A DNA stretch of 64,000 bases from an uncultured Ignavibacteria bacterium (lineage in GTDB: Bacteria; Bacteroidota; Ignavibacteria; Tepidaquicellales; Tepidaquicellaceae). Under the pieces are notes generated by a model. That model saw only the letters and a list, made by a program, of their open reading frames with translations, made no database searches and was not told where the DNA came from. The stretch spans positions 5,899 to 69,898 of the forward strand of contig CALJIG010000014.1 of assembly GCA_937974175.1 (NCBI GenBank), written 5' to 3'. Positions 1 through 9,774 of this stretch are shown here, in pieces; position 1 is the stretch's first letter; every line of letters starts with the position of its first letter. A program made the position numbers and the translations under genes.

Positions 1-1
1 C

Positions 2-679
2 CTTGGCATGGCTGCGCATGACTTGAAAAATCCTTTGAGTGCTATTTCATTATCAGTGTCTGCTTTAAGAAAATTAAAGGATAAATATTCTCCTGAGCAG
101 ATTGACAGAAAGCTTGAGCAGATTGAGCTTACTTCTACACGCATGCAGGATATTATTAAAAACTTTCTGGATATTAATGCTATCGAAAGCGGCAGAATCA
201 ACTTAGCTAAAAAGGAAATTAACATAATAGAGGTTCTTGAAAAAGTTATCTCAGATAATACAGTCTTAACAGAAAGAAAAGGAATAAAAATAAACACGGT
301 ATGTGAACACGATAAGCTTGTTATTCTTGCCGATTACATGGGACTGAATGAAGTATTTGAAAATCTATTTTCCAATTCTATCAAATATTCTCCGCTGAAA
401 TCAGAAGTAACAGTAAAAATTGAAAAAGATTTATTGAAGCAGTACGTAATAGTTTCCTTCATTGATGAAGGTATGGGAATAAAACAGGAAGAGATGTCTA
501 AGCTGTTTAAAAAATTCTCTAAGCTCAGCACTAAGCCGACTGCAGGAGAAAATTCCACCGGTTTAGGTTTATCAATAGTAAAAAAATTAATTGAATCAAT
601 GGACGGCGAAGTCTGGTGCGAAAGCACATACGGTGAAGGCAGTAATTTTAGAGTGAAATTCAAATTGATTTCCGCTTAA
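2..679 (+). CDS. Sensor histidine kinase, C-terminal part (cut by window start)
   Basis: The frame is open to the left edge, so the true start lies outside the window. What remains is a complete kinase core: an H-box AAHDLKNPL in the first residues (the His is the expected phosphorylation site), a dimerisation helix pair, and an HATPase domain with an N-box (NLFSNSIKYSP), G1 (DEGMGI) and G2 (STGLGLSIVKKL). The AHDLKNPL form of the H-box is common in PAS/GAF-linked kinases, so a sensor part is expected upstream. The product ends 8 bp before the ATG of hpnC. Partner regulator and signal are unknown. Confidence 0.9.
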   Translation, partial: LGMAAHDLKNPLSAISLSVSALRKLKDKYSPEQIDRKLEQIELTSTRMQDIIKNFLDINAIESGRINLAKKEINIIEVLEKVISDNTVLTERKGIKINTVCEHDKLVILADYMGLNEVFENLFSNSIKYSPLKSEVTVKIEKDLLKQYVIVSFIDEGMGIKQEEMSKLFKKFSKLSTKPTAGENSTGLGLSIVKKLIESMDGEVWCESTYGEGSNFRVKFKLISA

Positions 680-687
680 ATTTGTTA

Positions 688-1575
688 ATGCAAAAAGCAA
701 TTGATAACATCAATTTTGATGAGGCATTTACCCACTGCGAAAAGATTACAAAAAATCATTACGAAAACTTTCCCGTAGCATCCGTATTAATTCCCAAAGA
801 AAAAAGAAAATATGTTTATGCAGTATATTCTTTTGCAAGATATGCAGATGATATAGCTGACTCGGCTATTTTAAGTTCCGGGGAAAAACTTGCAAGGCTA
901 AATCTTTTGGAAGATGAACTTGAGAAAGTTTTAAACAATCAGCTTGAAAATTTACACGAAGAGACAAAATATATTTTTATTGCTCTTTATAAAACTTTGC
1001 AGGACTTAAATATTCCTTCAGTTGAATTTAAAAATCTGTTAATAGCTTTTAAACAGGATTCTGTCAAAGATAAATACGATACATTCGAAGAGCTGCTTGA
1101 GTATTCAAAGTATTCTGCAAATCCGGTAGGGCATTTAGTACTTTATATCTTCGGTTATAATGGAATGAGGGATAAAAAATTGTTTGAGCTATCAGACTAC
1201 ATCTGCACAGGACTTCAACTTATAAATTTCTGGCAGGATGTAGCAAGAGATCTCGAAATCGATCGTGTGTATATTCCAAAAGAAATTTTACTAAAATATA
1301 ATTATAGTTATGAGCTGCTTAATAATAAAGTAGAGAACGAAAAGTATATTACCATAATAAAAGAGCTTGTAACCAGAACAAAAGAATTGTTTAAAAAAGG
1401 TGAAGAATTGCCAAATTTAGTAAAGGGCCGCTTAAAATACGAATTAAAAGCAACTTATTATGGAGGAATGACTATTATAAATAAAATAGAAAAGCTAAAT
1501 TACAGGACTTTGACCACAAGACCTGTGGTTTCCGGTTCAGATAAATTTAAGATTTTGGTTAAAACAATTTTTTAA
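688..1575 (+). CDS. hpnC: Squalene synthase HpnC (hydroxysqualene-forming)
   Basis: Trans-isoprenyl diphosphate synthase family. The first aspartate-rich motif RYADDIAD lies at about residues 51-58, and the second, NFWQDVARD, near residue 180; both bind the Mg-diphosphate. Its position directly before HpnD and HpnE homologues fits the HpnCDE route, in which HpnC converts presqualene diphosphate to hydroxysqualene. The ATG at 688 is chosen; a TTG two codons upstream (682) is also possible. HpnD starts 15 bp downstream, consistent with one operon. HpnC and HpnD are homologous, so order plus similarity decides which is which. Confidence 0.87.
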   Translation: MQKAIDNINFDEAFTHCEKITKNHYENFPVASVLIPKEKRKYVYAVYSFARYADDIADSAILSSGEKLARLNLLEDELEKVLNNQLENLHEETKYIFIALYKTLQDLNIPSVEFKNLLIAFKQDSVKDKYDTFEELLEYSKYSANPVGHLVLYIFGYNGMRDKKLFELSDYICTGLQLINFWQDVARDLEIDRVYIPKEILLKYNYSYELLNNKVENEKYITIIKELVTRTKELFKKGEELPNLVKGRLKYELKATYYGGMTIINKIEKLNYRTLTTRPVVSGSDKFKILVKTIF

Positions 1576-1589
1576 GGACAATATTCTAA

Positions 1590-2465
1590 TTGAACGAACA
1601 CAAACAAATAGCAGCCGAAAGCAAATCAAATTTTTTATCATCGTTTTCTTTTTTATCCAAAGAGAAGAACGACGCTATTAATACCGTATATGCTTTTTGC
1701 AGAAAGACTGATGATATTGTAGACGAAAACTCAGACTCCGTTGAAGTGAAGTACAAAAAAATCCGTGAATGGAAAAATGAGTTTGAACTTGCCGAGCATG
1801 GGAAATCAAAATACGCTTTATTAAATCATCTTAACAATATTATCCGAAAGTATAATATTCCTGTTGAGCCTTTCTTTGAGCTTATCAAAGGAATGGAAAT
1901 GGACTTACAAAACCAGCGCTACAAAACGTTCGACGAGCTTTATCAGTATTGTTACTGCGCTGCTGCAACAGTCGGTCTTATGTGTATTGAGATTTTCGGA
2001 TACAAACATAAAAGCACACGCGAGTTTGCTATTAATCTTGGCGTTGCATTACAGCTCACAAATATTCTGCGAGATATAAAAATCGATGCCGATAATGGAA
2101 GAATTTATCTTCCGAAGGAAGACATGGAAAAATTCGGATATACTGAAGAAGACCTTATGGCGAATAAATACAATGATTCATTTATAGCTCTGATGAAATA
2201 TGAATGTGAAAGAGCGCATGCTTACTACGAAAAAGCGAACAGCTGTCTCAGCAAGGATGATAAAGGTTTAATGTTTGCTGCAAGAATAATGGAGCATATT
2301 TATTTCCGCATCCTTGAAAAAATTGAAAAGATGAACTACAATGTTTTCCATAAGAAAGCAAAAATTTCTAAGCTGAAAAAAATTTATATTACATTCGGCG
2401 TTTTCTTCAAGTACAAACTTCTGTACAGCTCCAAAGATAACCGCAAATTGGTAACCGCAAATTAG
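1590..2465 (+). CDS. hpnD: Presqualene diphosphate synthase HpnD
   Basis: Condenses two farnesyl diphosphate molecules to presqualene diphosphate (family knowledge). The substrate-binding motifs are visible: KTDDIVDE at residues 39-46 and LTNILRDI near residue 160. About 291 residues is normal for the family. The start is TTG (LNEHKQIAAES), and the reading frame gives no better ATG before the conserved region. It is the middle gene of the hpnCDE operon; hpnE follows after 54 bp. The protein is soluble or peripheral, with no signal peptide. Confidence 0.88.
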   Translation: MNEHKQIAAESKSNFLSSFSFLSKEKNDAINTVYAFCRKTDDIVDENSDSVEVKYKKIREWKNEFELAEHGKSKYALLNHLNNIIRKYNIPVEPFFELIKGMEMDLQNQRYKTFDELYQYCYCAAATVGLMCIEIFGYKHKSTREFAINLGVALQLTNILRDIKIDADNGRIYLPKEDMEKFGYTEEDLMANKYNDSFIALMKYECERAHAYYEKANSCLSKDDKGLMFAARIMEHIYFRILEKIEKMNYNVFHKKAKISKLKKIYITFGVFFKYKLLYSSKDNRKLVTAN

Positions 2466-2519
2466 CATACAATCCTATCCTTTATTCTCTTACTTTATAT
2501 CATAATCAATTAATGTAAC

Positions 2520-3830
2520 TTGAAACTTGTAACTATCATTGGCGGAGGTTTAGCCGGACTTTCATCGGCAGTTTTCCTGCATAAGAAAGGTTACAATGTG
2601 CAAGTGTTCGAATCATCTCCCAAGCTTGGCGGCCGCGCGTACAGCTTTTACGATAGAGATAAAAATCTATACTTCGATAACGGCCAGCATATTTTAGCAG
2701 GGTGGTATGAAAATACTTTTGAGTATTTAAAGGCAATCGGTTCTTATGATAAACTTGATTTCCAATCCAATCTTGAAGTTAATTTTTATGATACAAATAA
2801 AAATTCGTTTAACTTAAAAACGTATAATCTCCCTGCTCCGGTTAATCTTTTATTCGGCTTATTAAATTTCAAAGCGCTGTCAGGTTCTGATAAACTTTCC
2901 GTATTTAAAATTTATAAAATATTTACTGATAAAAGTTTAGAGAAATTAGATAACGTGGCAGTGCTGTTAAAAGAGATAAAACAAACTCCAACTCTTATTG
3001 AGTACTTCTGGGAGCCGTTTATTTTTGCAGTGTTCAATGCTAAGCCTGAAAACATTAACTGTAAAATCTTTCTCGAAATTTTAAAGAACGGATTTTCAAA
3101 AAAATCTTTTTCAAATCTTGTCATTCCAAAGGTAAACCTAAATGAGCTTTTTATTGATGATGCATTAACCTACTTTGAAAAGAATAATATTAAAATTGCT
3201 GTAAAGGAAAAAATTTCAAAGCTTTTCCTTAAAGATAATACCATAGATTACTTAGTTACTGAGTCAGGAAATAAAATAAAATCTGATTATTATATTTCCG
3301 CAGTCCCGTTTTTCAGATTTAAAGAATTATTTGAAATTAACGATTATAATCAATATTTTAAGGGCAGGGGCAATTTACATTCATCATCTATAATTTCCCT
3401 TCATTTGTTCTTTGAAAATGAAGTCCCGGCCGATTTATTGAAAAATAATTCTTTCGGGATGACAGGTCTTATCGGAACGAAAGTTCAGTGGATTTTCAAA
3501 AGAAACCCCAAACATCTATCATTAGTTATAAGCGCATCGGATTTCTTAGACGAATTAACCGATGAATCAAATGAAACGATTTACAAAAATTGTTTGTCTG
3601 AATTATCTAAGTGCTTAAATGGATTTGATAACTTAGTTGTTAAAGATTATAAAATTATAAAAGAGAAACGCGCTACATTTATTCCGGATAATGATAGCAT
3701 TAACGAAAGACCGAATCAAAAAACAGCAATACAAAATTTTTTTATAGCGGGGGACTGGACCAATACCGGTCTTCCTGCAACAATTGAGAGCGCGATAAAA
3801 AGCTCTAAAATTATTTCAACTTTTTTTTAG
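2520..3830 (+). CDS. hpnE: Hydroxysqualene dehydroxylase HpnE (FAD amine-oxidase family)
   Basis: The N-terminus carries a Rossmann FAD motif (IIGGGLAGLSSAVFL) followed by ESSPKLGGRAYSF, the classic continuation in flavin amine oxidases and carotenoid desaturases. The C-terminal FAD motif is FFIAGDWTNTGLPATIESA. The enzyme reduces hydroxysqualene to squalene, the last step of the HpnCDE path. The start is TTG. No squalene-hopene cyclase gene is in the window, so the final product (hopanoid, sterol or free squalene) cannot be told from here. Confidence 0.88.
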   Translation: MKLVTIIGGGLAGLSSAVFLHKKGYNVQVFESSPKLGGRAYSFYDRDKNLYFDNGQHILAGWYENTFEYLKAIGSYDKLDFQSNLEVNFYDTNKNSFNLKTYNLPAPVNLLFGLLNFKALSGSDKLSVFKIYKIFTDKSLEKLDNVAVLLKEIKQTPTLIEYFWEPFIFAVFNAKPENINCKIFLEILKNGFSKKSFSNLVIPKVNLNELFIDDALTYFEKNNIKIAVKEKISKLFLKDNTIDYLVTESGNKIKSDYYISAVPFFRFKELFEINDYNQYFKGRGNLHSSSIISLHLFFENEVPADLLKNNSFGMTGLIGTKVQWIFKRNPKHLSLVISASDFLDELTDESNETIYKNCLSELSKCLNGFDNLVVKDYKIIKEKRATFIPDNDSINERPNQKTAIQNFFIAGDWTNTGLPATIESAIKSSKIISTFF

Positions 3831-3852
3831 TGTAAACTTAAATTCTAAAATT

Positions 3853-5637
3853 ATGCCAACTGTCATTCCTTCATCTGAGATTAAGTTCCACGAAAAAGAA
3901 TTAAACACTGAAGATTTAGTTCAAGAACTTTTAATAAAAGAAAAGCAGAGACTCGAAAAAGAATACGGAGTTGAAGCTAAAAAAATCGATCACTTTAAAC
4001 GCCCGTTCGAGCATGCATTCAAAAAAAGCGACAGGGAAAATACAACTATACTATTCGGCGGCTTAACATGGAAACATGAAAAGCTTATTCAAGGTGCACT
4101 CGAAGGACTTGGATATAAAACCGAGTACGTTGCTACTCCCGATAAAAAAGCATTCCAGCTTGGTAAAGAATACGGCAATAACGGCCAGTGCAATCCTACA
4201 TATTTCACTGTAGGAAATCTTGTTCAGCATTTGCAGGGACTTGAGAACAAAGGTCTTTCAAAAGATGATATCAAACAAAACTATGTTTACTTTACAGCAG
4301 GTGCCTGTGGTCCATGCCGCTTCGGAATGTATGAAGCTGAATATCGCTTAGCTCTAAGAAATTCAGGCTTCGACGGATTCAGAGTTATAATCTTCCAGCA
4401 GACAGGCGGACTTTCACAGGAAGAAGCTGAAGCAGGACTTGAAATGAATCTTGATTTCTTCCTCGGACTTCTCAATGCAATGATGATTGGTGATTTAGTA
4501 AATGACATTGCTTATCAGATAAGACCATACGAAGTTAACAAAGGTGAAACCGATAAAGTCATGCAAGAATCCATCGATTTACTTTATCATAAATTCAAAT
4601 CAAAACAATATTTCAATTTTAATACAAAGTTAGGAAAACTTTTATCGATGATTCCTTCATCGGATTATGTTTCAAAATTTATTGACCAGATGCTCGGTGA
4701 TTACTATTTAGAAACTATTTACGAAATAAGAGAAAAATTTAATGCAATAAAAATTGACAGAACCAGAATGAAACCGATTGTGAAAATCACCGGTGAATTC
4801 TGGGCACAGACAACTGAAGGCGATGGTAACTTTAATATGTTTCCTTTCCTCGAGAGAGAAGGAGCACAGCTTTTAGTCGAACCGATTGCCACATGGATTT
4901 TATATATGCTCCACCAGGCAAAAGAAGTTAACAAAGATGAAAAAGGTTTAGACCTTGCAAAAGACCTGAACGAAAACTTATCGATGAAAGAAAAGTTCTT
5001 ATTGAAAAAGAAGTTCAAGCAGAATATGTTCATTCTTGGTTTAGCTGAAAAAATATTTACAAGAGAATACAATCGTGTAAGAAAAGCATTTGATAATATG
5101 CCACATGAAATTGTTGATATGAATATATTAAAAAATCTTGCTCATAAATTCTATAATACAAGAGTAGAAGGCGGCGAAGGCCATCTTGAAGTCGGCAAGA
5201 GTATTTATTACACGATAAATCATCTTTGCCACATGGTACTTTCATTGAAGCCATTCGGCTGCATGCCTTCGACACAATCTGACGGAGTTCAGTCAGTTGT
5301 AACATCAGTTTACAAAGATATGATATTCCTTCCTATAGAAACTTCAGGTGAAGGCGATGTTAACGCTCACTCAAGAGTACAAATGGCTTTAGGTGAAGCA
5401 AAAGCAAAAGCAAAGTTAGAATACAATGACTGTCTGGCTAAAACAGGATATTCAATTGAAGAAATAAAAGCATTCGTTGAAACAAGAGACGACTTGCAAA
5501 AACCTTTCTTCAAAGTTTCGCACAGACATGGTATTGCAGGAATAGGCGCAAACTTCATTCTTGATGTTTCTGAAATTATGAAAGCCGAAGGAATAAAGAC
5601 TACGGTAAAGGTTGATACAGTTGAAAGCACTTTGTAA
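3853..5637 (+). CDS. 2-hydroxyacyl-CoA dehydratase-related protein (COG3581-like)
   Basis: A large cytoplasmic protein of 594 residues. A Cys-rich segment GACGPCRFGMYEAEYR near residue 150 could hold an iron-sulfur cluster, and GNNGQCNPTYF lies upstream of it. These features match the family that accompanies CoA-substrate-specific activases (HgdB/BcrC-like). It sits 23 bp upstream of a giant activase protein, and the pair is often found together (family knowledge). The true substrate is unknown; such pairs are widespread in organisms without classic amino-acid fermentation. Sure about the family, not about the reaction. Confidence 0.75.
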   Translation: MPTVIPSSEIKFHEKELNTEDLVQELLIKEKQRLEKEYGVEAKKIDHFKRPFEHAFKKSDRENTTILFGGLTWKHEKLIQGALEGLGYKTEYVATPDKKAFQLGKEYGNNGQCNPTYFTVGNLVQHLQGLENKGLSKDDIKQNYVYFTAGACGPCRFGMYEAEYRLALRNSGFDGFRVIIFQQTGGLSQEEAEAGLEMNLDFFLGLLNAMMIGDLVNDIAYQIRPYEVNKGETDKVMQESIDLLYHKFKSKQYFNFNTKLGKLLSMIPSSDYVSKFIDQMLGDYYLETIYEIREKFNAIKIDRTRMKPIVKITGEFWAQTTEGDGNFNMFPFLEREGAQLLVEPIATWILYMLHQAKEVNKDEKGLDLAKDLNENLSMKEKFLLKKKFKQNMFILGLAEKIFTREYNRVRKAFDNMPHEIVDMNILKNLAHKFYNTRVEGGEGHLEVGKSIYYTINHLCHMVLSLKPFGCMPSTQSDGVQSVVTSVYKDMIFLPIETSGEGDVNAHSRVQMALGEAKAKAKLEYNDCLAKTGYSIEEIKAFVETRDDLQKPFFKVSHRHGIAGIGANFILDVSEIMKAEGIKTTVKVDTVESTL

Positions 5638-5660
5638 TTTTAAAATTTTATTGAATTATA

Positions 5661-8600
5661 ATGCCTAAATTTTATATCGGTTTTGACGTTGGCTCTACTA
5701 CTGTAAAAGGAATCGTTATTGATGCTGCAACGGATAAAATTATCTGGTCTGATTATCAAAGGCACGATACTAAGCAGCCGGAAAAATCTCTTGAGCTTCT
5801 TAAAAAAATGGAAGAGGATTGTAAAATTTCCGATCCTTCCGACGTTCGTATTTTCATAACAGGTTCCGGCGGCTCTAATATTGGTAAACACATCGGTGCA
5901 AAGTTTGTACAGGAAGTGAATGCCGTTTCTCTTGCCGTAGAAAAATTATATCCGAATACTCTATCCGTCATAGAGCTTGGCGGACAGGATGCAAAAATTA
6001 TCATCTTCAAAGAAGATGCTGAAACAGGGAAGAAGAAAAAAATCCCTTCGATGAACGATAAATGCGCTGGAGGTACGGGCGCAGTTATAGATAAAATTAA
6101 TGCCAAGCTGAAAATACCTACGGCCGAACTTTGTAACATGGGATACGAAGGGCTTCGACTTCACCCTGTTGCAGGCAAGTGCGGAGTATTTGCCGAGACC
6201 GATATTAACGGTCTGCAAAAATCCGGTGTACCTGCCGATGAGCTCATGGCCTCTCTTTTCGAATCCATTATACAGCAAAATATTTCCGTGCTTACACGCG
6301 GGCATACACTGAAGCCCGAAGTACTTCTGCTCGGCGGACCCAATACATTCATTAAGGGAATGATTGATTGCTGGCGCTCTAACATTCCTAAAATCTGGGA
6401 AGAGCGAAAAATTGTTGTGCCTGATAAACCGATTGAAGAACTTATTCGTGTGCCTGATAACGCTCAGTACTTTGCATGTATAGGAGCAGTTGAATTCGGT
6501 AAAGATGAAGAACCAAACATTGGAACGTACAAAGGATACAAAGGACTTGAACATTATATTCAATTTGGACGCGAAGCTGAAAAGAAACTGAATACAGTTG
6601 GTAATGTTACCGGACTTTCGAAATCTCCCGAAGAGCTTAAAGATTTCAGAGAGCGTTATGCTGTTGAAAAATTTAAACCATGGACTTTTAAACCCGGTGA
6701 AGTTGTACAGGGCTTTATTGGAATCGACGGCGGCTCTACTTCTACAAAAGCTGCTCTTGTCTCGCTTGATAAACAAGTAATGGTAAAAGCTTACCAGCTT
6801 TCTAAAGGAAATCCAATCGAAGATTGTATTGATATACTCGGTTCGCTTCAGCAGCAGGTTGAAGCTCAAGGCGCTTCTCTTGAAATTCTTGGAGTAGGAA
6901 CTACCGGTTACGCTAAAGATATTCTGAAAGAAGTTCTTCATGCCGATGTTGCTCTTGTTGAAACTGTTGCTCATACTCAGGCAGGCTTGCATTTTTATCC
7001 TGAGACCGATGTAATTTGTGATGTTGGCGGACAGGATATTAAAATTATAATTTTGAATCAGGGTCGTGTGGTTGATTTTAAATTGAATACACAGTGCTCT
7101 GCCGGTAACGGATATTTTCTTCAGTCCACTGCTCAGGGCTTTGGATATGAAGTAGAAGAATTTGCCAACGTTGCTTTTTCTGCAACAACATTCCCGACTT
7201 TCGGTTACGGCTGTGCCGTGTTTATGCAGTCCGATATTGTTGATTTCCAGCGACAGGGATGGAAAGCTGAAGAAATCATGGCAGGACTTGCAAATGTCCT
7301 TCCAAAAAATATATGGCTGTATGTTTCGCAGATTCCAAACCTTGCAAAGCTTGGCTCTACTTTTGTATTGCAGGGCGGTACTCAGCATAACCTTGCTGCA
7401 GTAAAATCGCAGGTTGATTTTATCGAGGAAAGATTCAAAGGCTCGGGCATAACACCTAATATTTATGTTCATAAACACACCGGTGAAGCAGGCGCTATTG
7501 GCTGCGGAATTGAAGCGGCGCGTTTGTATCATAACGGAAACAGAACAGAGTTTATTGGTTTAGAAAAAGTTTCTCAAATCTTATATAAGACAACACGCTC
7601 CGAAGATACGCGCTGTTACTTCTGCAAAAATAAATGTCTCAGGACTTTTATTGATGTTAAGACGGACAACATTGCTCCTGAAGTATTCGAAGAAGAAAAG
7701 AAGAAATTTGTTGAGCTGAATATTATTCAGCCGGAAAAAATTGTTAACCCGAAATCCAAAGTCCCAATGGAAGAGGGGATACAGCGACTTATTATTGCAA
7801 CATGTGAAAAGGGAACTGTTGAAGACATCGCCGATATGAAGGGGATTAAGTCGGGACTCGATACTATCAAAAAGGCAAATCCCAACATAGTTGATGAAGC
7901 TGCAACAAAAGTATGGACTACTTTCAAGCCGCCAATTGTTAAAGACACTGCTGATGATGTAAGAAATCAAGTTTATAAATCTACGTTTAAGAAGTTATTA
8001 AAAAATAAAAGTTCAGAGGAAGAAGTAACAAAACGATTAGAACAAATTGCTAAGAGAGAAAAAATTGTCATAGGTATTCCGCGTTTATTGAACATGTATT
8101 CACATACTCCTTTTTTCACTGCTTACTTTGAAGCTTTGGGAATCAAGCCGGGCAATTTTGTATTCAGCGAATTTACCTCCGAAGAAATGTACAAAGCCGG
8201 AGCCAAGCGCGGAAGCATTGACCCGTGTTTCCCTTCCAAGGTTGCAATTCCACATATTCATAATCTTGTTTATGTTCAGAATAAAAAGAAAAAATTAGAT
8301 TTCATATTTGCACCGATAGTTGATACAATGCCATCGGACTTGGAATACGCGCAGGCACATACTGCATGCCCGACTATCACTGCCACCATTGAAGCGGCGA
8401 AAGCTGCCTTCACTAAGGAAGGTGATTTATTCAAAGAGTCAGGTTTAGAATACCTTTGTCCTTTTATTCAGCTGAACAGCGAGCAGCTTACTGCAAGACA
8501 GTTGTTCGGTGAATTTAAAGACCGCCTCGGACTTTCAGAGGAAGAAAATCGCAGAGCAGTTAAAGAAGGATTCAAAGCATTCTATAAATTCTACGAAGAC

Positions 8601-9257
8601 TTAAAAACAAAATCAAAAGAAGTTCTTACTCAGCTTGAAGAAGAAAACAGAGTCGGTATAGTTTTACTCGGAAGACCTTATCATAATGACCCGGGTATCA
8701 ATCACGAAATTCTTGAAGAGTTTCAGAAGCTCGGCTATCCTGTATTTTTCCAGGATGCATTGCCGACTGATGATGAAACGCTTGATAAGCTTTTCGGCGA
8801 TGATGTCCGCTCAGGATTGCTCCGCTCTCCCATGGATATTGATGACGTATGGAAAAATTCTTACTCTGAAAATACATCACGAAAAGTCTGGGCTGCGAAG
8901 TACACAGCACGCCATCCTAACTTAGTTGCGCTTGAGCTTTCATCGTTCAAGTGCGGACATGACGCTCCTATTTATACAGTGGTTCAGGAAATCGTTGAGT
9001 CATCAGGTACACCTTATTTCTCATTCAAAGATATCGATGAGAACAAGCCGACAGGAGCTATAAAAATCAGAATCGAAACTATCAGCTACTTCCTTAAACG
9101 CTACCGTGAAGATATGGTAACGAATAAGAGCAAAGTTATGACTATAGAAGAAAAGCTGAAAGAATACGAAATGAAAATCCGCAGACAACTTGAGCTTGAT
9201 AAAAAATTATCGAAGCTCTCCGGCGAAACATCTCCTTTATTCCCGAAACCTCAGTGA
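5661..9257 (+). CDS. Tandem BadF/BadG-type activase fused to DUF2229-like dehydratase domain
   Basis: A protein of 1198 residues with two ASKHA ATPase modules. Module 1 has GFDVGSTTVKG at the N-terminus, DKCAGGTGAVID and GKCGVFAETDI. Module 2 has GIDGGSTSTKAALVS, NTQCSAGNGYFLQ and GYGCAVFMQSDI. Each module thus keeps both cysteines that hold the intersubunit 4Fe-4S cluster in HgdC-type activases. A CYFCKNKC segment follows, then a DUF2229-like region (PRLLNMYSHTPFF, GSIDPCFPSKV, VLLGRPYHNDPG). Known relatives transfer low-potential electrons with ATP hydrolysis. Two modules on one chain could mimic the homodimer internally. The gene is followed by a terminator-like hairpin. Confidence 0.85.
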   Translation: MPKFYIGFDVGSTTVKGIVIDAATDKIIWSDYQRHDTKQPEKSLELLKKMEEDCKISDPSDVRIFITGSGGSNIGKHIGAKFVQEVNAVSLAVEKLYPNTLSVIELGGQDAKIIIFKEDAETGKKKKIPSMNDKCAGGTGAVIDKINAKLKIPTAELCNMGYEGLRLHPVAGKCGVFAETDINGLQKSGVPADELMASLFESIIQQNISVLTRGHTLKPEVLLLGGPNTFIKGMIDCWRSNIPKIWEERKIVVPDKPIEELIRVPDNAQYFACIGAVEFGKDEEPNIGTYKGYKGLEHYIQFGREAEKKLNTVGNVTGLSKSPEELKDFRERYAVEKFKPWTFKPGEVVQGFIGIDGGSTSTKAALVSLDKQVMVKAYQLSKGNPIEDCIDILGSLQQQVEAQGASLEILGVGTTGYAKDILKEVLHADVALVETVAHTQAGLHFYPETDVICDVGGQDIKIIILNQGRVVDFKLNTQCSAGNGYFLQSTAQGFGYEVEEFANVAFSATTFPTFGYGCAVFMQSDIVDFQRQGWKAEEIMAGLANVLPKNIWLYVSQIPNLAKLGSTFVLQGGTQHNLAAVKSQVDFIEERFKGSGITPNIYVHKHTGEAGAIGCGIEAARLYHNGNRTEFIGLEKVSQILYKTTRSEDTRCYFCKNKCLRTFIDVKTDNIAPEVFEEEKKKFVELNIIQPEKIVNPKSKVPMEEGIQRLIIATCEKGTVEDIADMKGIKSGLDTIKKANPNIVDEAATKVWTTFKPPIVKDTADDVRNQVYKSTFKKLLKNKSSEEEVTKRLEQIAKREKIVIGIPRLLNMYSHTPFFTAYFEALGIKPGNFVFSEFTSEEMYKAGAKRGSIDPCFPSKVAIPHIHNLVYVQNKKKKLDFIFAPIVDTMPSDLEYAQAHTACPTITATIEAAKAAFTKEGDLFKESGLEYLCPFIQLNSEQLTARQLFGEFKDRLGLSEEENRRAVKEGFKAFYKFYEDLKTKSKEVLTQLEEENRVGIVLLGRPYHNDPGINHEILEEFQKLGYPVFFQDALPTDDETLDKLFGDDVRSGLLRSPMDIDDVWKNSYSENTSRKVWAAKYTARHPNLVALELSSFKCGHDAPIYTVVQEIVESSGTPYFSFKDIDENKPTGAIKIRIETISYFLKRYREDMVTNKSKVMTIEEKLKEYEMKIRRQLELDKKLSKLSGETSPLFPKPQ

Positions 9258-9366
9258 GAAGTTGAGATTATCATTCCTGAGAGATTTAAGAAGAAAGAAA
9301 TGACTGAGGCTTAGTTTTCAGTTTGTAGTTGTCAGATTATAGTAACATTATTGTAACATTTTATTT

Positions 9367-9416
9367 AGACCTGTCAGTTCGCCGCGGCGAATTAATCCCG
9401 ACAGGTCTTTTTTTTA
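9367..9416 (+). terminator. Rho-independent-type terminator after the activase gene
   Basis: Stem AGACCTGTC (9367-9375) pairs with GACAGGTCT (9400-9408), followed by eight or more T. Inside the loop lies a second small hairpin, TTCGCCGCGGCGAA. It is also one of the hairpins of repeat array A, so it may be a mobile element that happens to work as a terminator. Confidence 0.6.
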
Positions 9417-9737
9417 TAGTCGCATAATTGTCACATTTTTAATTCTCATTCCCAACGTCCTCGTTGGGAATGTTTCTTTGTAACATTTTTGTCACATTTT
9501 ATTTAAACCGCCCCCTCAGTCCCCTCCTTCGTAAGGAGGGGGAAGCCTTGTGTTACAAAGTAACATTATTGTCACATTTTCATTTTCTGTAATTGTTTTT
9601 TAATATCACCTGTATTCATTTTGCAACATTGATGAGTTTTTGATGGATTTCTGCAAAATAAAAATTTCAAACTTTGTTACAATGTAACATTACTGTCATC
9701 CCGCTAAAGCGGGACTCCGCTTCGCTTCGCATTTTGG

Positions 9738-9774
9738 AACACAGATTAATATGATTTTTTATGATGTCACAGAT
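9738..9774. repeat. CACAGATTA-type interspersed repeat fragment
   Basis: This AT-rich segment contains ACACAGATTAATATG and ends in ATGATGTCACAGAT. The last 14 bases recur exactly near 37360-37375, within a similar degenerate CACAGAT/TGATT-rich stretch. It looks like an old dispersed repeat, here embedded in array A. Confidence 0.45.

Noticed and set aside
5961..7532. 523-codon open frame on the strand opposite the activase
   Set aside because: The plus-strand frame has clear ATPase motifs through the whole stretch; the opposite frame is its shadow, rich in Phe, Ser, Asn and Cys without any domain pattern.
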